From: Amblyomma americanum
Lineage: Eukaryota > Arthropoda > Arachnida > Ixodida > Ixodidae
Assembly (NCBI RefSeq): GCF_052857255.1
Contig: NC_135497.1
Location: forward strand, 546,134,531-546,198,530
DNA length: 64,000 nt
Reading direction: 5' to 3'
This document shows, in pieces, positions 1 to 9,453 of the stretch. The stretch's first letter is position 1. Each line of letters starts with the position of its first letter. The position numbers were made by a program, and so were the translations under genes. Below the pieces are notes generated by a model that was given only the letters and a program-made list of their open reading frames with translations, had not been told where the DNA came from and searched no databases.

Positions 1-780
1 GTGATTCTGAAAAGAGCGTACATTTGGGAACTGCCTAGCATGCCCAAGAAACCAGTTGCAATCATTACATATGAAAAGCTGATTGAAGAGTAACCTTGAC
101 TTTGCCGTGTTACTTTCGTTGAAGAAAATGCTGTCGACACGCTACCCGAAAATACAACCGGGGCCTGTACAGTCGTGCTTGGAACGCTACGCGTTTGCAA
201 CAGTCCACAGCTGCAAACCCGTAGCAGATAGAACACGAAACGAACAGCACTCTCAGAACTCGGCCATAAGACTTGCTTCGCAGGTGTTGGTCCGCACGAA
301 ACAGAACAGCAAAGCACACGACGCTAGCTACAGAGACACGGTCAGTGCGCATGCCCGTTCCCTCTCCCGTTTTCCGCTCTGCTTCACCTCGACACCGTTG
401 CACCGGTCAGTCGACGCTCGCATGTTCATGATAAAAAAATGAAAGGTGTAAAATCTAATTTTTCTGGCTATTTTATACCATTGTCAAAGGGTGAGCACTT
501 TTTCCGGCACGTTGCATACGTCACTACGAATGCGGCAAGGCGTTTCAATTGAAATTAAATCTCTCAATGGACCCAAATCATCTTTATACTTTCGTAGTAG
601 CAAGTAACAAGGTCGCAATTAGCAAGGTGCTTCTTGAATTGGCCTCAAACGCGTCAGGGCACACTGACCAGTAAATCATCACAAGCAACGACTACAAGAA
701 AATAATACACCGTATAAAATAAGGGGCAATAAAGTTTTATAGTCCGTGCTTATGTGGTGTTTAATTATGCCTACGTTCTC
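1..780. other. No supported gene
   Basis: Overlapping open frames of 97-119 codons on both strands at 83-442 show no recognisable domain and look like chance frames in moderately GC-rich DNA. I see no repeat or RNA gene here. Confidence 0.5.
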
Positions 781-1098
781 GTCAAAATTTGCACCAAAGC
801 GATTTTATAACGATGCCAGTCACTGCCAACCGAAGTAACTTGCACTGCCTCGAAGCGCCTACAATCCAGAGCAAAGTGGGGAGGGGAGAGACTTGCCTGT
901 AATAAATTACGATAATATTTTGAGGACTTACCCCTTGAGGCGATTCGGCAGAGGAGTCCCCAGCGCTACTGGAGGATGCAGTACCGGGTTGAGAGATTTT
1001 TGCGCGCCGCCTCTGCATCTTCGCTGTGTGCCTGCAAACAAAGCATGCCCACGGTCGCGAACTGTACAAAGGAGTAGTGTGGTTATAATCATACTCAC

Positions 1099-1213
1099 CA
1101 CAGTCAAGCAGCTTGGCCATTTCAGGAGGCTCTCCATACTCCAAATTCATGGGGACGTGACTGTTCCACAGCTCCTTTATGGCGTTCGTGTCGGCCATAA
1201 GACGCATGCTCAC
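1099..1213 (-). CDS. Possible first coding exon of an unidentified gene
   Basis: On the minus strand an ATG at 1198 (MADTNAIKELWNS...) opens 33 codons plus one base and runs into a consensus splice donor, CTGTG|GTGAGT, with the GT at 1098-1097. An upstream in-frame ATG lies at 1207. A TATA-like box lies at 1353-1344 on the same strand, about 150 bp upstream of the ATG, and a short upstream frame from about 1290 ends before it. The order promoter, 5' UTR, ATG, donor is seen in the sequence. That it is a real gene is inference: I do not recognise the protein, and no second exon was found. The frame stays open past the donor for a total of 143 codons, so an unspliced small ORF or chance is possible. 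Confidence 0.25.
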
Positions 1214-1343
1214 ACGGATATCCCAAGCTCACCGATCTTGTATACGTCCCACGAAGCCTCCGTGAGCCATTCCACGACTATGCGCATCAGTTCTGAGGAC
1301 CCGAAAACGCTAACGCAGCAAACGTCGTGACTACAAGCCAACG

Positions 1344-1353
1344 TTTTTATATA
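1344..1353 (-). promoter_or_regulatory. TATA-like box upstream of the possible minus-strand exon
   Basis: The minus strand reads TATATAAAAA. A start site about 25-30 bases downstream would fall near 1320, upstream of the candidate exon. A-T-rich decamers are common in this window, so support is positional only. Confidence 0.25.
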
Positions 1354-1359
1354 GCTACA

Positions 1360-2830
1360 AGCCTCACGGGAAGAAAACGAAAACGGCTATCGCTATGCCT
1401 AGGCTATAATGGCTATGACTCAGACATTGAGAGCAGGATTGAGGGCTTGGCCGCAAATTATTAACAAGTGGATTTTATTCTATTTTATTGAGTTAATATT
1501 TGTTTTAATTTTTTTTTGCGCTGAAGTAGGAGGTGGACCAATTTAGCTAAACTTTAGCGACGCCTTTGCTTATAAACAAAATGTGCTGTTGCTTGTAATG
1601 CCATACTGTCTGTGCGTCAGCATGCGCGACGGGCAGCCAAAAGTTTTGTTCCACGAACTGAAACCAACGGTTCAAACCAAGAAAGATAAATAGAGCAATG
1701 AAAAAGAACAGACAGCCTGAAACATCTCAGTACTCAGCGTTTTATGCTATGGCTTGCATTTCCGTCGAAGTGACTTTCGGCAGGAGAACGGGAGGTGATT
1801 AATTGCTATTTAAAGTTAAATACCTATAAAACGTGCCCCAAAGACGTTCAGATAAGCAATACAACCCACAGAAGTGCGATTAGAACATGAAGACAGAAAG
1901 AAGAGAGAAAGTGGATGCTTGAATCCTCACTCGTATATGCAGTGCCTGTGATGCCGTCGGCCTTCCAAAATGTGTTGCTAATTCTGCATTGTACATAAAA
2001 GCGGATTCCATACTTGTCGACCAGATTTAGGCTTTTAACAGTTTAATCGCTTTTAAAAATGTTAAATTCGTCGCTTCATTCTTCCAGTTTCATCCTTGCC
2101 AGCCTGGGGTCTCGCCTGCATAAGCCGAAAATTTGTTTTGTGCAATCTCTTCTTCACCCAGTAAACGCCCGGGTGTCGGAAATCCTTCTGGTGTGTGCCT
2201 ACTCTACCTTTGTTCAGATTCATTTGACGACATTTTTCCAAACGTTGAACGCAAACCATCTGTACTTCCATATGCTGAGTAGTTTATTACAAAAGCACCT
2301 AACATCTTTACCCTCTCACGCAGTCTTTGCGAAGGACGCCTCGTAATGTCAATAAAAAGCAGGTATTGGTATTTTCTCTCTGTCCCTCGATTTCTCATTC
2401 ACGCCCCACCTCCCCGACTGTCAGTTACTCACAGTTTAATTTGCAGTTGTAGATTTTTACCTGAATCAACCGCAATATTTTGGCCAAATTTTAAACGTTA
2501 AGATTCACGCGTTCCACAGAAAATCCGCCGTCGTCGTCGTCGCCGTGAGTGCAAAATAAGGTGGCCCAAGCGGCCACAATATCGCAGGGGACAATGGCCA
2601 ACCTGGGGAAGCAGATCCTGCTCGGCTTCAGGCAACCCTTCATGGTCATCTAAAACATTGACGTCTCTGTCAGTCTGGCGAACGGCAGCGCAGGGAACGC
2701 TATCGCGAAGCTTAAGTGTCCCCCAATGTTTTTAGCAGCGGTCCAATGGCGTTGTTTAAATTAGGCACCTATTTTTCATCTGTCTTTATTGCTACGGATT
2801 CCTTATCTCTATTCCTCTCACACCGCGCCT
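1360..2830. other. No supported gene; unassigned DNA
   Basis: The longest frames (95 codons at 2059-2346, others on the opposite strand) carry no motif. There is a short GTC repeat near 2530. Nothing else was recognised. Confidence 0.5.
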
Positions 2831-2859
2831 ACGGGATCACTTTGCACTACGCACACTAC

Positions 2860-3270
2860 AGTTTTGGTTTTAAACGGGGTTGCAGTTTCCTTGGCGAAGG
2901 CATCTCTTCCCGGCCCAATCGTTACTCTTCTCGCGACCTGCGCATATATTGCATAGATTTCGCAGGTATATTCTGCTGTAAGAATTATAATCCTCAGTAC
3001 CAACCGGCATCTTCTTATCTGGTCTGGCGGTCTCCCCTTTGTGCCCGTTCTGGGCTGAACGCGAAACCATTGATCACTTCTTGATGTCCTGCCGCTTCTT
3101 CTCTTTACGGAGTTGCCTCCTTGAAATCCCTTATCAAAATCTTGGGGTGGCTTTGTACACTGGGGTTGTTCTCTTCCTTGGAGGCTCTTATACTTGGCCA
3201 CCACAAAATAAATGCGTACTCCACCTTTCAAAACTTTCATTTAAAAACCAATTACATCTCCCATCCTGAA
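2860..3270 (+). pseudogene. Decayed C-terminal fragment of a non-LTR retrotransposon ORF
   Basis: The plus strand carries a zinc-binding-like segment, CPFWAERETIDHFLMSC, at 3042-3092. Tick LINE ORFs commonly end in a CxxC...H...C motif with a TIDH or TAEH core, and the LINE at 9.4-12.9 kb has CIACGEEEETAEHLILFC in that place. Here the second cysteine of the CxxC is Trp. The preceding segment (about 2870-3040) reads as LINE-like sequence in the same frame but has two stops. No RT catalytic core is present, so this is a 3' remnant of an old insertion. Assignment is by resemblance only and the clade is unknown. Confidence 0.4.
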
Positions 3271-3279
3271 ATATTCCTG

Positions 3280-3680
3280 ATAGAGTTACTTCTTTCTGCC
3301 CATGAACAAAATTCATCTGTAATGAAATTTCCTTACGATATAGACTGCTCGCAACAGCCTCATTCCATACCATGTCACCCATTTCACGGGAACCTATTTC
3401 TTTGTTCCAAAGTTTTAATCTGCAGGCAAACTTCTTTTAAATTAAAAAAAAACGCTTTTGAGCATCTGTCAGTTGCCGCGCAGTGCGTCGACCTCCGGAG
3501 CAGGTAAGGTCACATTGCTAGCTGACATCGCCAACCAGGACCGTCGGGCGCTGAACATGGAAATGGTAACCGGTATTTTTCAGTTTAACACCGTGACTGA
3601 AGCATGTCTGAGGGATTCCATTCAATATGAGATTTTAGTGTTACAATTCAGCTATACCATTTCGGAGTTGTCTGAGAAAA
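3280..3680 (+). other. Flank between LINE remnant and gypsy LTR
   Basis: Open frames continue from the LINE remnant, but no motif is recognised. The sequence ends at the ATAT target-site duplication of the next element. Confidence 0.35.
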
Positions 3681-3684
3681 ATAT

Positions 3685-3872
3685 TGTCGCCGACAAATGG
3701 TTGACGTGCGACAAAGAGATTTACTCAGACGCGCTGGGACGTGCCAGACAGCAGGCAGCTCGAGCGAAGAAGGCGACAAAGCGCTAGTCCCTAGAATGCC
3801 CAAGGCTTGCAAATTGCCAGGTAAAACAGATCGCCGCGGTACGGCGCCACTGGAGGGGTTCGTACTGTGGCA
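3685..3872 (-). repeat. 3' LTR of gypsy element 1
   Basis: Direct repeat of 6353-6541. It is the 3' LTR because coding sequence is on the minus strand and the polypurine tract lies on its inner side. It starts TGCC and ends GACA in element orientation. Confidence 0.78.
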
Positions 3873-3887
3873 TTACTCCCCCTCTCT
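3873..3887 (-). other. Polypurine tract of gypsy element 1
   Basis: The minus strand reads AGAGAGGGGGAGTAA directly before the LTR start TGCCAC. In LTR elements this RNase-resistant purine run primes plus-strand DNA synthesis. Its position fixes the LTR boundary and the element's orientation. Confidence 0.7.
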
Positions 3888-3993
3888 GATGAGCATCAAA
3901 TCGGTGCCGCAGTAATGGGAAGCAGGAAGAGAAGGGACGTCGCAGGTGTCTGGCGTCTAGTGTAGACACGCCTCAAGAGCTAGCGGGCGTGGT

Positions 3994-4960
3994 TCAAGCC
4001 GTCCCAAGGGATCTTTGAGGTTCGCCAGAACACAGCGAATGGTGATCACTGACGACTCGAAAAGGGCGGCCATGTAAATACGGGAGAAATTTGGTCACTG
4101 CGGACACAATTGCCAGGCATTCTTTTTCAGTGGTGGAATAGTTCGCTTCGGATTGTGACAAGGTGCGGCTTGCGTATACAATTACGCGTTCGAGGGCATC
4201 TTGCCACTGCATAAAGACCGCACCGAGGCCGATGTTGCTGGCGTCTGTGTGCAGTTCAGTGTCGGCTGGCTCGTCGAAGTGTCCATGGATGGGCGTACAT
4301 TGGAGACGAGTGCGGAGGTCTTAGAAGGCCTGCTGTTGCTCCTGGCTCAGAAAACCGATTCGGCAGCATTCGTGGGGCGAGTAAGGGGCTCAGCGATCTG
4401 GGAGAAGTTCGGCAGAAAACGCCGATAATAGGCGCACAGACCCAGAAAGCTGTGGGCACATCGCTTATCGGTTGGCACTGGAATAGAAGCGACGGCGGCT
4501 GCCTTACCGTAATCAGGGCTAACTCCCTTAGCGCTCACGATGTGGCGCAGAGACTTCAACTCCTGGAAAGCGAAGTGACCCTTTTAGGGCTTTAGGGAAA
4601 GACCAGTTCAAAGAATTGCAGGCGCCTCAGGTGCACTTCGAACGTGGCGGAAAAGATGACGTCATCCAGGTATACGAGACAGGACTGCCATTCTAGATCG
4701 GCAAGAACAGTGTCCTTCAACCGCTGGAAGGTTGCAGGAGCGGAGCTCGGGACGAAAGGGAGCGCCCGGAATTCGTACAGACCTTCCGGTGTAATAAAGG
4801 CGCTCTTTTCTCGGTCGCTTTCATCCACCTCGATTTGCCAATACCCGCTGCGTAAATCTAGCGATAAGGAGTACGTGGCGTGGCGCAGCCGGTCCAGGGA
4901 GTCATCAATGCGCGGCAGAGGATAAATGCTTTCTTCGTGACTTTGTTTAAATGTCTCTAA
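3994..4960 (-). pseudogene. Gypsy reverse transcriptase and RNase H remnant
   Basis: Read on the minus strand from high to low coordinates: an RT finger segment (LNKVTKKAFI near 4925-4960, preceded by a TAG in the CVD motif), palm segments YEFRALPF and APATFQR, and the catalytic YLDD box at 4672-4661. A connection segment CAYYRRFLPNFSQIAEPL lies at 4380-4445, and RNase H segment [19 protein letters not shown] at about 4120-4175. The order is that of Ty3/gypsy pol. The pieces lie in different frames, and RNase H breaks off by frameshift after VVSDHHSL. Integrase does not follow. RT would copy the element RNA into DNA, but this copy is inactive. Confidence 0.8.
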
Positions 4961-4969
4961 TCAACACAG

Positions 4970-5480
4970 AACCGTATGTTCCATCTTTGCCCCAAGAACA
5001 ACAGGCGACACCCACGGGCTCGTCGACGGCTGTATCACCTTGTCCTGGGGAATTTCTTGAACCTGTCGGTGAATGGCATCACGTTCCTTCGAAGAGATTC
5101 GATAAGGCGGCTGACGTAATGGTCACTGGCTTGCATCGACTATATTGCGGCGCTTTGTGAGCGGAGTAAGCCTAACCTTGGAGGTCGAGGCAAAACCGAC
5201 GCGGAAAGATTCGATAATGCTCTCCAGGCAGCGTTTCTGATTAGACGGGAGGTTTTGTTTCACACCGGTTTTTGTGGGAGTGGTTGGTGCCTCCAATGAT
5301 GCTGGGGATTCGGACAAAGTGTGCTTTCCCGCGAATTCGCCAAGTTCTTCGAAATATGCAATAGCACTTTTTCCAGGCAAACACTGAGGTTCACAGCCAA
5401 TTGGTCACCAAAAGTGCGGTTCGCCCACTGTTCAATTCAATAATTCCGCGAGCTACAAGACTTGCCGAACAAGGAGCAGA
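4970..5480 (-). pseudogene. Gypsy PR-RT linker region, decayed
   Basis: On the minus strand this stretch lies between gag and RT. It keeps an open frame (5123-5380) and a segment resembling the start of RT, where SPWVSPVV-like residues precede the CVD motif. No retropepsin D[ST]G box was found, so the protease is deleted or unreadable. Confidence 0.45.
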
Positions 5481-5490
5481 CATGTTGGTT

Positions 5491-6340
5491 TCAGCTGGCC
5501 TGTGGAGCTTCAGAGCAAGGTGTCGCCAATTCATCGCTCAGAATGCTTCTCACAAGCTTCCGAAGCTCCTCGGCGGGCAGCGACGTAGGCGTGTGCATTG
5601 AAACGGCTGCTACAGTAGCTTGACGTCCGTAGTGCACGCCCCGTTCCTGCAGAGAACGCTCCATACCCGTTGCCTCCTCGGTAAATTCGTACAACGTTCT
5701 TGGTGGGTTACGGATCATTCCGGCAAATAACTACTCTTTTACGCCGCGCATTAAGTGACGCACCTTCTTGAGCTCGGGAATAGCAGGGTCTGTGCGATTG
5801 AACAGTCGCGTCATGTCCTCGATGAACATCACGACGCTTTCGTTGGGCTGCTGTGACCTCGAGTGCCGGGCGATTTCTGCGTTCTCCTTCCTTTCGCTCG
5901 TACTAAACGTCGCCAGCAGCTCTCGGCGAAAAACCTCCTAGTTGATGAAAGAAGCTTCGTGGTTTTCAAACCACGTCTTGGCCGAGTCCTGCAGAGGGAA
6001 TTAGACGTTGCGCAATTTGCTCTCGCCGTCCTACTCATTGAAGCCCGCCACTCGGTCAAAGCTCGCCAAGCAGTATTCAACGTCATCGAACCTTTCACCG
6101 TGGCACGATGGCGGCGACCGAGGTGCGTGAAGGACGAACGGCGGGGCATTCCCGGAATGCTGACTTGTCTGGCTAGCCGTAGTGGATGTCATGGCCCTTA
6201 CCGGCATTGTCAGTCGGCCGAACTGAGGTTGTAGGCTTCGCAGACGGCGGCTCGCCTTGTGGACGGGTGTGGAATCGCGCTTTGAGAACAGGCGTCAAGC
6301 GTACCCTCGTAGTCAGCGTACATGTGAGGCCACCCAGCAC
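5491..6340 (-). pseudogene. Gypsy Gag remnant
   Basis: The minus strand gives a Retrotrans_gag-type sequence from about 6095 down to 5491: ERFDDVEYCLASFDRVAGF, then DSAKTWFENHEASF, FRRELLATFSTSERKEN, SVVMFIEDMTRLFNR and KKVRHLMRGVKE. At least four in-frame stops interrupt it (near 6032, 6001, 5938 and 5730). Two of them stand where tryptophan is expected, consistent with TGG to TAG changes. The segment at 6340-6150 is leader and the Gag N-terminus. Gag would form the element's particle; the frame is dead. Confidence 0.75.
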
Positions 6341-6352
6341 CTCCACTAAATA

Positions 6353-6541
6353 TGTCACCGACAAACGATTGGAGTGCAAGGAACAGGTTTACTCAGACGT
6401 GCTGGGACGTGCCAGACAGCAGAGAACTCGAGCGAGGAAGACGACAAAGCGCTACCCCCTAGAATACCCAAGGCCTGCCAAGCGCCAGGTAAAACAGTTC
6501 GCTCGCGGTATGGCGCCACTCAAGGGGTTCGTACTGTGGCA
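6353..6541 (-). repeat. 5' LTR of gypsy element 1
   Basis: Partner of 3685-3872. On its inner side, in element orientation, follows TATTTAGTGGAGGTGCTGGG, a primer-binding-site-like leader seen in tick gypsy elements. The outer side has the second ATAT of the target-site duplication. Confidence 0.78.
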
Positions 6542-6545
6542 ATAT

Positions 6546-7033
6546 GTACTACTGGGACAAAAGTTTCCGGGACGCGATTATGAAGGAATGAAGCAGGAAT
6601 ATGAAGGAATTATTGAAAAAAAAAACATGCTCATAGTGGATTAGGAGTAAAGAAAACCATGGCTCATAAGTGGCGATAAAAACCTGCCTAACGAGTGGCA
6701 CACCTACAATCAGTGCAAAAGATCGGTTTATTCCGCACCAAAACAAAGGCTCAAAAGGGACACAGCATAAAACAACAGATCGAAGCATGCGTTACCTCTC
6801 GGGACTGCGCAAGGCTACGGCTACAAGAAAACAGGCGCCACAGCTGAGCGCGGCAGAACAAAAATAGAGAGTCGGAAAGGTAGATGAAAAGAACTACACA
6901 GAAAGTATGTAAATTAGGTTGGGGCAACCAAAAAAGATAGAAAAAAAAACCCTGCCTGTCATAGAAAGTACAGTAAGACACGGATAAGTCCAGGCGGAAG
7001 CTATGAGAACTTGAAACGGTACATGAAACCTGG
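6546..7033. other. No supported gene
   Basis: A-rich sequence with short homopolymers. Open frames on both strands are motif-free. Confidence 0.45.
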
Positions 7034-7330
7034 CTACTTGCGTAGCAGCCACTCACGCCAAAGAGGTATTCCATCCTTCGGGATGCCACTTCCATCTGTG
7101 CTCTTCATCCCGGTACGGTGTCGCACCGCCGTCCGCGTTGTACAGGCGCGGACTGAAGTGAACGGAGCGCGCCGCACAAGAAAGGACTGCGTGTCAGCGC
7201 CGCCTAGCCGAACCAGACGAAAGCTGGAAATCGCCAGGCGCATGTGCAGGCCCGCTTCCGGCGCGACCCTCTCAATGCTCCGCTTGCCTCGCATTCGTCC
7301 GGCGTCTGCGTCGTGCTGATGATGATCGTG
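7034..7330 (-). repeat. Uninterrupted copy of an unnamed interspersed repeat
   Basis: The reverse complement of about 7140-7330 aligns with 9291-9453 and then, without a gap, with 12929-12980. Shared landmarks in order are ATCATCATCAG, ATGCGAGGCAAGCGG, GGCTAGGCGGCGCTGACACG and CTTGTGCGGCG. This copy therefore shows the pre-insertion state of the site now occupied by the LINE at 9454-12928. An 86-codon minus-strand frame (7034-7294) crosses it, but I cannot assign a product. The limits of the repeat are unknown. Confidence 0.7.
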
Positions 7331-7829
7331 ATCGGATGGTCGCGCTCTGTGTAGATAACGATCATTTCGGAATACACAGACCGCTGTCTTGATTAGGCAG
7401 ATTGCGCGGGGACGGCTCTACGTTTAAGCCGCTTCGTTTGAAACAGCTGGAGGCGCGTTTGCGCCGCAAACAACCCACGTGTTTCGAACTTTTGCTGCCA
7501 CTGGGACTCTTCTGCGTCTCGCTGGCAAGCAAACGCGCTCGAAACACTCGGCGTACTGCCGCAGTTTTGGATTAATTTTCTACAGTTATCACTGATGATT
7601 CGCCTTGTCCCTGCCAGGCGCCGACGCAGCACTAGTGCATGCACCCTGCCTGTCTCCCGCGAGACACACCGTCCCTATACTGGATCCTGCTCTTATCGCC
7701 ACCGAGACAGTGCACTGCGTATCGCGCTGCCATGTGCGGGGCACAGCTCATGGTAATCACTTTGCATGCACCTTCGGATCTTAGGATGACTACAAGCACC
7801 CGCTGTCTCACCCACGTGAATGCCGCCGC
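7331..7829. other. No supported gene
   Basis: Moderately GC-rich with no recognisable motif. The last part may be the 5' edge of the LINE fragment that follows. Confidence 0.4.
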
Positions 7830-8665
7830 TGCAGTTCACTTATGCCTTTGTGGCTTAAAATTTCTCTTTACTATACTCTCTTTTATTCCAGACTTTCCTA
7901 CTGTATTTTGGTTTGGGGTACCACCTCTAGTAAAAATTACCTGCGAATACTCAAGTTACAGAAGCGCGTACTTCGGTTGCTTGAAAGGTATACAGGGCAC
8001 CCACAAGACTTACCAACAGGTCCACTGTTTGTAAAGTATTCTCTGCTAAGAGCTGATGAAGTTTATTGTTTCAAGTTATTGCAGTATGTACAAAAACATA
8101 AACTTCACGTAAGTAGTAGCCCTGTCGAAACACATACGCTCGCCCTTCGGAGGCAAGAGCGCAGAAAGCCTCGAACGCGCACGAATTATGGCAAACAGCA
8201 TTTAAATTACCAAATTCCGGTGCTTCTAAACAAATTGCCTGATGATGCTAACCTAAAGAAACCAATGAAGAAAAAAACGGTAAAAGCATTGGTTATTGAG
8301 AAAGAAATTCGTTACCAGTGACTTCTCTTAAAATCATGTGTAGCGTCTCTAAACCAGTACTGCTTTTTTTCAGTTCTTTTTTTTCTTCTTTTTTATATGC
8401 ACATATGTTCTCCGCGATGACTGAGCTTTGCACCTTTGTTAATATTTTATTCTCTTCGTTGTTTATATTTGTGTATAGTCATATGTACTGCATCCTGCAA
8501 GACCTAGAAATGCGTAAAGTGAAACAACAAATGTGTGTTTTTTGTAATGCTGTCGAAACTGCATGCGGAGGGAGAGCCTCGTCAGGCCAATAGCCTTTAG
8601 CTTTCCCTTCGCTTTTTTCCTTGTATTGGAAAGAAAACCAATAAACAATCACAATCACAGTTGTG
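7830..8665 (+). pseudogene. 3' end of a CR1/Jockey-like LINE (RT thumb and 3' UTR)
   Basis: A 159-codon frame at 7842-8321 matches the region downstream of the RT core in CR1/Jockey-type elements: LYYTLFYSRLSYCILVWG, then KNYLRILKLQKRVLRLL, LFVKYSLLRADEVYCFKL and RKPRTRTNYGKQHLNYQIPVLLNKLP. The catalytic core is absent, so this is a 5'-truncated insertion. The 3' UTR follows and ends near 8660 in GGAAAGAAAACCAATAAACA and CAATCACAATCACA, a short-repeat tail like that of other tick elements of this type. The frame is open over the retained part, so this copy is not the oldest in the window. The exact clade is unresolved. Confidence 0.65.
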
Positions 8666-9290
8666 TGCCCCGCGTGCAAAATTCGGCCTATAAGTACCCG
8701 TGTGCGCCGACTAAACAGAGTATGAGCCACTACAGAACCCGGCAAGCGATCCAAACTCTTCTGAGCGAGCTGTATTGCTTCACTGCTACCGGTTACATAT
8801 AGACATTGGTCTGTTTGGCAATATAGGCGTGGCAACTTAACAGCTGCATCCAGCACATTTGGAAGCAGTCACAATTCTTGAGACGCTGGATCGCGCTGCA
8901 AAAAGCTCCAAGAGCGGCGGTTTCGTCTCATTTTAAGCAGACCTCCTAGGCGAGGTTCCAATGCAGGAGCAATGTGGCGCAGGACAGACACACAGGGCGC
9001 ATGATTTGCCGCTCCATCGGTTCCTCGTAGGAGCAAGCCGAAAATGAACGGTAACTGTATTAAAAGAACCTGAAACTACGGTGGTGGATCGAGTGTTTTG
9101 AGTATATTTGATCTATAGCGAGACGGAAATGAATCCCAGAGGCAACTAAAGTTCGAAGGACGCGCGCTATTTGCGATGTAAACGCGCCTACAGCTGTCTC
9201 AGATGAAACGGAATAATGATGGCGTCGCCCCCGCGGGATTTGTGGCATCAAGGCAGCGGTATATGCGTTCCGAAATGGCCGCTCACTACT
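8666..9290. other. No supported gene
   Basis: No coding motif or RNA gene recognised. Confidence 0.45.
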
Positions 9291-9453
9291 AAGGGCGCAA
9301 CTATCTGACCATAATCATCATCAGAGGGACCCTGATGCCAGCCGTATGCGAGGCAAGCGGGGAAATTAGAGGGTTGCGCCGGTAGGGGTCCTGCATATGC
9401 GCGTCGAGATTTTGAGCTTACGTGTGGTTTGGCTAGGCGGCGCTGACACGCAG
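9291..9453 (+). repeat. Left half of the unnamed repeat split by the LINE
   Basis: About 80 percent similar by eye to the reverse complement of 7196-7330. Similarity stops abruptly after GCTGACACGCAG at 9453, where LINE sequence begins. The stop codon TAG at 9434-9436 upstream of the LINE frame belongs to this host repeat. Confidence 0.7.

Larger units (their letters stand above)
3681..6545 (-). mobile_element. Ty3/gypsy LTR retrotransposon, internally deleted, with both LTRs and target-site duplication
   Basis: Two direct repeats of 188-189 bp (3685-3872 and 6353-6541) flank minus-strand gag and pol remnants. In element orientation each LTR starts TGCCACAGTACG and ends GACA, the expected TG...CA form. 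Four bases, ATAT, occur on both outer sides (3681-3684 and 6542-6545). A polypurine tract abuts the 3' LTR. The internal region is only about 2.48 kb, too short for gag, PR, RT, RH and IN: sequence runs from RNase H directly into about 120 bp and the polypurine tract, so integrase is missing. Gag and RT hold several stops and frameshifts. The LTRs differ at many positions, so the insertion is old. It could only have moved in trans. Confidence 0.8.
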
